A DNA stretch of 10,260 nt from Desulfobacteraceae bacterium. Lineage in GTDB: Bacteria > Desulfobacterota > Desulfobacteria > Desulfobacterales > Desulfobacteraceae. Positions 5,972 through 10,260 of this stretch are shown one piece after another. Numbering within the stretch: the stretch's first letter is position 1; every line of letters starts with the position of its first letter. The DNA is taken from positions 1 to 10,260 of the forward strand of contig PIVQ01000203.1 in NCBI GenBank assembly GCA_003354055.1, given 5' to 3'. The position numbers and the translations under genes were made by a program. A model generated the notes under the pieces. That model worked only from the letters and a program-made list of their open reading frames with translations. It searched no databases and had not been told where the DNA came from.

Positions 5972-8900
5972 ATGAAAGATACACAAACTATACTTGGAAT
6001 TGATGTTGGATCTGTTTCAGTTTCCATTGCTGCCATTGATGGTGCGGGTACCCCGGTTTTTCAGGAAAGTATCTACCACCACGGTGAAGTCAAAAAAACA
6101 TTGGCTAAGATGCTGGACCATGATTTTCTCAGATCTGTGAGTAATGTGGCCAAAACCACCTCCACCCCCTCTTTTATAAACGCAGATACCATTATTGACG
6201 AGCAGGTCGCTATTATCAGGTCGGCCCACCAAATCTATCCTGAAAATATCGAAGCCATTTTGTACATAGGCGGTGAAAAATTTTCCTTAAGTTTTTTTGA
6301 CGGAATCGGTAATTATACCGGGGCTAAACACAATACCTCCTGCGCCGCAGGCACTGGCAGTTTTCTGGATCAGCAGGCCGGGCGGCTTAATCTGTCAGGG
6401 TCTGCCGAGATATCGGCCATGGCTCTGGAAAATGATAAGAACAGGCCGGACATTGCCACCCGCTGTGCCGTGTTTGCCAAAACCGACCTGATTCATGCCC
6501 AGCAGGAAGGATATGATCTCCATCAGATCTGTGACGGACTTTGTTTTGGCCTGGCCAAGAACATTGCCAACACGCTGTTTAAACAAAAGCAACCCCGGGG
6601 TCAGGTACTCTTCTGCGGCGGGGTCTCCAAAAACAAAGCCGTACGCCGCCACCTGGAAGCCATCACCCATATCAGTTTTACCACGGATGAGTTTTCCCTG
6701 GCCTACGGAGCTCTGGGGGCAGCCTTCTGCCTCAGAGATGAGCTGGAAGACCGGGACGACGCAGAGCCAATGGCAGTTCCAGTTCAGACCCATGGATATA
6801 AAATGCTTGATGATTATTTTTCAGATCAGGACAAGAAAAGCGGATACCGGTATCCAGAGCTTGCATTAACCCTTTCGGAATATCCTGATTTTACGGCCTT
6901 TGCCTCCTTTGATACCGATGGGGTTGAGGTGGATGTATACGAAGATCCTTCAGCCAGAGCTATTACCCACGGATTTCTTGGACTGGATGTGGGCTCGACC
7001 AGTACCAAAAGTATCCTTGTAGACCAGGACGGGGTCCCGGTTGCCGGGTTTTACACCAAAACCGCCTCGCGGCCGGTTATGGCAGTCCAGCGTCTCTTTA
7101 AAGCCTGTGATGAACTTTTACAGAACTTTGACTTAAATATCCGGGTTAAGGGGTGCGGAACCACAGGTTCAGGGCGACGCATCTCAGCAAAAATAATCGG
7201 CGCTGATATTGAACCGGATGAAATCACTGCCCATGCAACCGCCGCAGTTAATCTTAATCCCGATGTCGATACCATCATAGAGATTGGAGGCCAGGATGCA
7301 AAGTTTACCCTGCTCAGGGACGGCATGGTAACAGCTTCTGTGATGAATACCGTATGCGCCGCAGGAACCGGCAGTTTTATCGAAGAGCAGGCATCAAAAT
7401 TGGACTGTTCCCTGGCCGAGTACTCAAAAAGAACGGAAGGGGTAACCTCCCCTGTGTCCAGTGACCGGTGTACGGTATTCATGGAAAGAGATATCAATTA
7501 CTTCTTTGCCGAAGGGTATGAGAAAAACGAGATTCTGGCCTCAGTGCTTCATTCGGTCCGTGATAACTATCTGACCAAAGTAGCTAATGTCGCAAAAATC
7601 GGTAACCAGATCCTATTCCAGGGCGCCACGGCCAGAAACAAGGCATTGGTGGCAGCCTTTGAGCAAAAGCTTCAAAAACCCATCCACGTATCCAGGTACT
7701 GCCACCTGACCGGTGCCTTAGGTGTGGCTCTGATGGTAAGAGACATGGAGATCCGCGGAGAGATTATTCAGACCGGTTTCAGAGGGTTCGGCCTGTGGCA
7801 AGAAGATATCCCGGTAAGGCAGGAAACCTGCCGTCTGTGCACCAACCACTGCAAAATTACCGTTGCAGATGTGGGCGGTAGCCCACAGGCCTACGGATTT
7901 CTGTGCGGCAGGGATTACGACACCCAAAAAAGGGTGAGTAATAAAGATCAATATGACCTTCTGGCATTGCGCCGGAACACCCTAAAGGTGAGTCCCTTAA
8001 GCGCTTCCAAATCCAAACTAACCATCGGCCTGCCCGATGCCCTTCACATGACAGAAGACCTTGAACTCTGGCAGTCCTTTTTTAAGGAGCTTGGCATACG
8101 GACACGGACCAGCCGTCACCTCAAGGATCCTGTAAAACTTGGCAAATTAACTGCCGGCGCCGAATTCTGCGCACCGGTTGTGGCCCTCCACGGCCATGTG
8201 GACGCTCTGCTTGAAAAATCAGATCTGGTCTTTCTTCCCTTTTATTTTGAAGATAAAACAAGGGAGGATGCCAGACGTCAGCACTGCTACTATACACAGT
8301 TCGTACCTGCGATTCTAGCAGGAGAAAGTGACAAACCAAGGATTCTCTCTCCCACCATCCGGTATCTGTACACCAGCTTTCATACAAAAATGGAGTTGTA
8401 CAACTGCCTTAAAAAGGTGACTCAGGTTTCCTTCTTTGATGTGTCCCAGGCTTTTGACAGGGCCGTGGCTGCCAAAAAGCAGCAAAAAGTCGCCTTAAAG
8501 GCATTATATCAAACCCATGCGGCTCATCCGAACGGTATCAGTAGGAACTCCGCATCCACTAAGGTTGATGTACTGCTTTTAGGCCGTCCCTACACGGTGC
8601 TGTCCAATGCAATGAACAACAATATCCCCGGTATTTTTTCAAACCTTGGCATTAAGGCGTTTTTCCAGGACATGCTGGATCTTGAAAATCTGGATTTAAC
8701 CCTGATTGAACCCCTGCTCAAAGAAATCCACTGGAAACATACCGCTAATATCCTCAAAGCGGCCTTATTGGCGGCCACCCAGGACAATCTGTATCCTGTG
8801 TATATCTCTTCATTCAAATGTGCCCCTGATTCATTTGGCGTGGATTATTTCAAAGAGATCATGGAGCGTTTTAACAAACCTTATCTGGTGCTGGAACTGG

Positions 8901-10228
8901 ACGAGCATGATTCAAGTGTGGGATATGAAACCCGAATTGAGGCGGCAGTAAGGGCCTTTACCAACCATGCTGGCCAAAAGGATAAAGTCCTGCCGGCTGC
9001 CAGGACCTCATTTATACCGCGGTTTACCCGGGAGCTTGACAAGAAAACCATAATTTTCCCCAACTGGGATTCCGTGACCGGTCATCTTATCGTGAATATC
9101 CTGAAGAACGAGGGATATGAAGCCGTACTAATGGAAGAGAATGAAGAAACCATGAAAAAGGGACTGCTGACCAATACCGGTCAATGCCTCCCCTTGAATG
9201 CGATAGGGGCGGGCTTTATCCATACGGTAAAAAAACACGGGCTGGATCCGTCAAAAACCGTTCTCTGGCTCAATGATTCCGAGATTGCCTGCAATATCAA
9301 GATGTATCCCTACCACATCCAGAAGATTCTGGAACGAGAGAAAAACGGATTTGAGCTGGCACAGGTGTACAAGGGGGAACTTTCCCTGTTTGACATCGGA
9401 GTTGTGGCATCCACCAACACGTATTTTGCCTATATGTTCGGCGGTCTGTTCAGGAGTGTCGCTTGCAAGATCCGCCCCTATGAGATCAATAAGGGAGAAA
9501 CCGACAAGGCATTGGAATCAGCCGCAACAATCATGGGGAATGCTTTTCTCACCGGCGGCTCCAATGAAAAGGCCTTAAAGGAGATCATGTCCATTTTCAG
9601 CCGTATTCCGAAAAAAGAGGAAACCCGGCCAAAGGTCGGAATTTTCGGTGATCTTTATGTCAGGGACAACAGTACCATGAACCAGGATCTTATACGGTTC
9701 ATCGAGGACAACGGCGGAGAAGTGGTCACCACCCCCTATTATAAATATGTGCAGATCATTGCCAACTCATACTTTAAAAAGTGGTTTAAAGAGGGTAAAT
9801 ATCTGAGCCTGATTTCCAATAAAGCCATGCTGACCGCCATGAAGGCCATGGAAAAGAAATACTACTCCTACTTTGCGCCCTTTCTGGATGAAAACACGCT
9901 CAGGGTAACGGAATCCTATGAAAATATTCTTGAGGAATACGGAATTCTGCCCGAGCATACCGGCGAATCCATGGATAATATCTTAAAGATCCATCACATT
10001 GTCCATGAACATCCCGACCTTGCCCTGCTCATCGGTGCTAATCCGGCCTTCTGCTGTCCCGGGCTTGTCACCGAAGCTATGGCAGAACAGATCGAGAAAA
10101 AGGTCAAGGTGCCAATTGTGAGCATCACATATGATCTTTCCGGCGGAAATAAAAATCAGGTGGTAGTGCCCTTTCTCAAGTATTTACGACAGCACCCCTA
10201 CTCCCAGAGCAGGAAGGTTTCAGTCTGA
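5972..10228 (+). CDS. Giant acyl-CoA dehydratase activase-like protein (two BadF/BcrA/HgdC domains, DUF2229, HgdB-like C-terminus)
   Basis: A 1418-residue cytoplasmic protein. Activase domain 1 (about 6-255) has GIDVGSVS (9-16), SCAAGTGSFLDQQA with Cys124, and TRCAVF with Cys165. Activase domain 2 (about 334-592) has GLDVGSTSTKS (337-347), IGGQDAKF (438-445), VCAAGTGSFIEEQA with Cys462, and DRCTVF with Cys500. In HgdC-type activases these two cysteines per subunit hold a [4Fe-4S] cluster between two ASKHA ATPase subunits. A linker has Cys620, Cys623, Cys627 and Cys645. The DUF2229 region (about 683-1000) shows FCAPVVALHGH (732-742), GRPYTVLSNAM (871-881), FKCAPDSFG (948-956) and LDEHDSSVGYETRIEA (976-991). 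The C-terminal HgdB-like part (about 1025-1410) has TGQCLPLNAIGAG (1069-1081) and Cys1107, 1165, 1361 and 1362. Relatives use ATP to inject low-potential electrons into dehydratases, benzoyl-CoA reductase or double-cubane proteins. This full-length architecture is known in anaerobes, but I know of no assigned substrate. The ATG follows GGAG at 5956-5959, at a rather long 12-base spacing. Confidence 0.88.
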   Translation: MKDTQTILGIDVGSVSVSIAAIDGAGTPVFQESIYHHGEVKKTLAKMLDHDFLRSVSNVAKTTSTPSFINADTIIDEQVAIIRSAHQIYPENIEAILYIGGEKFSLSFFDGIGNYTGAKHNTSCAAGTGSFLDQQAGRLNLSGSAEISAMALENDKNRPDIATRCAVFAKTDLIHAQQEGYDLHQICDGLCFGLAKNIANTLFKQKQPRGQVLFCGGVSKNKAVRRHLEAITHISFTTDEFSLAYGALGAAFCLRDELEDRDDAEPMAVPVQTHGYKMLDDYFSDQDKKSGYRYPELALTLSEYPDFTAFASFDTDGVEVDVYEDPSARAITHGFLGLDVGSTSTKSILVDQDGVPVAGFYTKTASRPVMAVQRLFKACDELLQNFDLNIRVKGCGTTGSGRRISAKIIGADIEPDEITAHATAAVNLNPDVDTIIEIGGQDAKFTLLRDGMVTASVMNTVCAAGTGSFIEEQASKLDCSLAEYSKRTEGVTSPVSSDRCTVFMERDINYFFAEGYEKNEILASVLHSVRDNYLTKVANVAKIGNQILFQGATARNKALVAAFEQKLQKPIHVSRYCHLTGALGVALMVRDMEIRGEIIQTGFRGFGLWQEDIPVRQETCRLCTNHCKITVADVGGSPQAYGFLCGRDYDTQKRVSNKDQYDLLALRRNTLKVSPLSASKSKLTIGLPDALHMTEDLELWQSFFKELGIRTRTSRHLKDPVKLGKLTAGAEFCAPVVALHGHVDALLEKSDLVFLPFYFEDKTREDARRQHCYYTQFVPAILAGESDKPRILSPTIRYLYTSFHTKMELYNCLKKVTQVSFFDVSQAFDRAVAAKKQQKVALKALYQTHAAHPNGISRNSASTKVDVLLLGRPYTVLSNAMNNNIPGIFSNLGIKAFFQDMLDLENLDLTLIEPLLKEIHWKHTANILKAALLAATQDNLYPVYISSFKCAPDSFGVDYFKEIMERFNKPYLVLELDEHDSSVGYETRIEAAVRAFTNHAGQKDKVLPAARTSFIPRFTRELDKKTIIFPNWDSVTGHLIVNILKNEGYEAVLMEENEETMKKGLLTNTGQCLPLNAIGAGFIHTVKKHGLDPSKTVLWLNDSEIACNIKMYPYHIQKILEREKNGFELAQVYKGELSLFDIGVVASTNTYFAYMFGGLFRSVACKIRPYEINKGETDKALESAATIMGNAFLTGGSNEKALKEIMSIFSRIPKKEETRPKVGIFGDLYVRDNSTMNQDLIRFIEDNGGEVVTTPYYKYVQIIANSYFKKWFKEGKYLSLISNKAMLTAMKAMEKKYYSYFAPFLDENTLRVTESYENILEEYGILPEHTGESMDNILKIHHIVHEHPDLALLIGANPAFCCPGLVTEAMAEQIEKKVKVPIVSITYDLSGGNKNQVVVPFLKYLRQHPYSQSRKVSV

Positions 10229-10260
10229 CGTTTACCCGGCAGATAGGGTTTGATATCCGG
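10229..10260. other. Window end after the giant gene
   Basis: The last 32 bases contain no start codon, hairpin or other element I can support, so it cannot be said whether the operon continues. Confidence 0.5.

Noticed and set aside
6395..6793. Long open frames on the minus strand and in alternative plus frames inside the giant gene.
   Set aside because: They overlap strongly conserved domain coding in the main frame, lack ribosome binding sites and resemble no known family.

Overview
The window looks like chromosomal DNA of a sulfate-reducing bacterium of the Desulfobacterota, probably Desulfobacteraceae-like. This rests on three things: a DsrC C-terminus with both redox cysteines, a siroheme decarboxylase of the alternative heme pathway (AhbA type), and a giant acyl-CoA dehydratase activase-like protein of the kind common in anaerobes. 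I see no mobile elements, tRNA or rRNA genes, CRISPR arrays or clear signs of recent transfer.

Layout. Bases 1-174 hold the 3' end of dsrC (+), followed by a strong intrinsic terminator at 207-240. Bases 290-1542 (+) hold a two-gene unit whose genes overlap by ATGA: an ahbA-like siroheme decarboxylase subunit and a nitrilase-superfamily amidohydrolase. Bases 1618-5163 (-) hold a compact five-gene Mla (maintenance of lipid asymmetry) operon, transcribed mlaE-mlaF-mlaD-mlaC-mlaA. The outer-membrane component is in the same unit and there is no mlaB (STAS) gene. A 248-bp divergent intergenic region (5164-5411) follows. Bases 5412-10228 (+) hold a small ribbon-helix-helix (RHH) protein and a 1418-residue multidomain protein. 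The large protein has two tandem BadF/BcrA/HgdC-type activase domains, a four-cysteine linker, a DUF2229 region and a C-terminal HgdB-like region.

How the genes work together. The Mla genes encode a complete inner-membrane ABC complex (MlaE permease, MlaF ATPase, MlaD MCE ring), a periplasmic phospholipid carrier (MlaC) and an outer-membrane partner (MlaA). DsrC and AhbA connect to sulfite reduction and siroheme use. The amidohydrolase coupled to ahbA has no obvious job in heme synthesis, and a link to siroheme amide is only a hypothesis. The RHH/giant activase pair is the least understood part. The large protein carries what look like all the parts of an ATP-driven low-potential electron donor and its acceptor in one chain, and no substrate gene lies beside it in the window.
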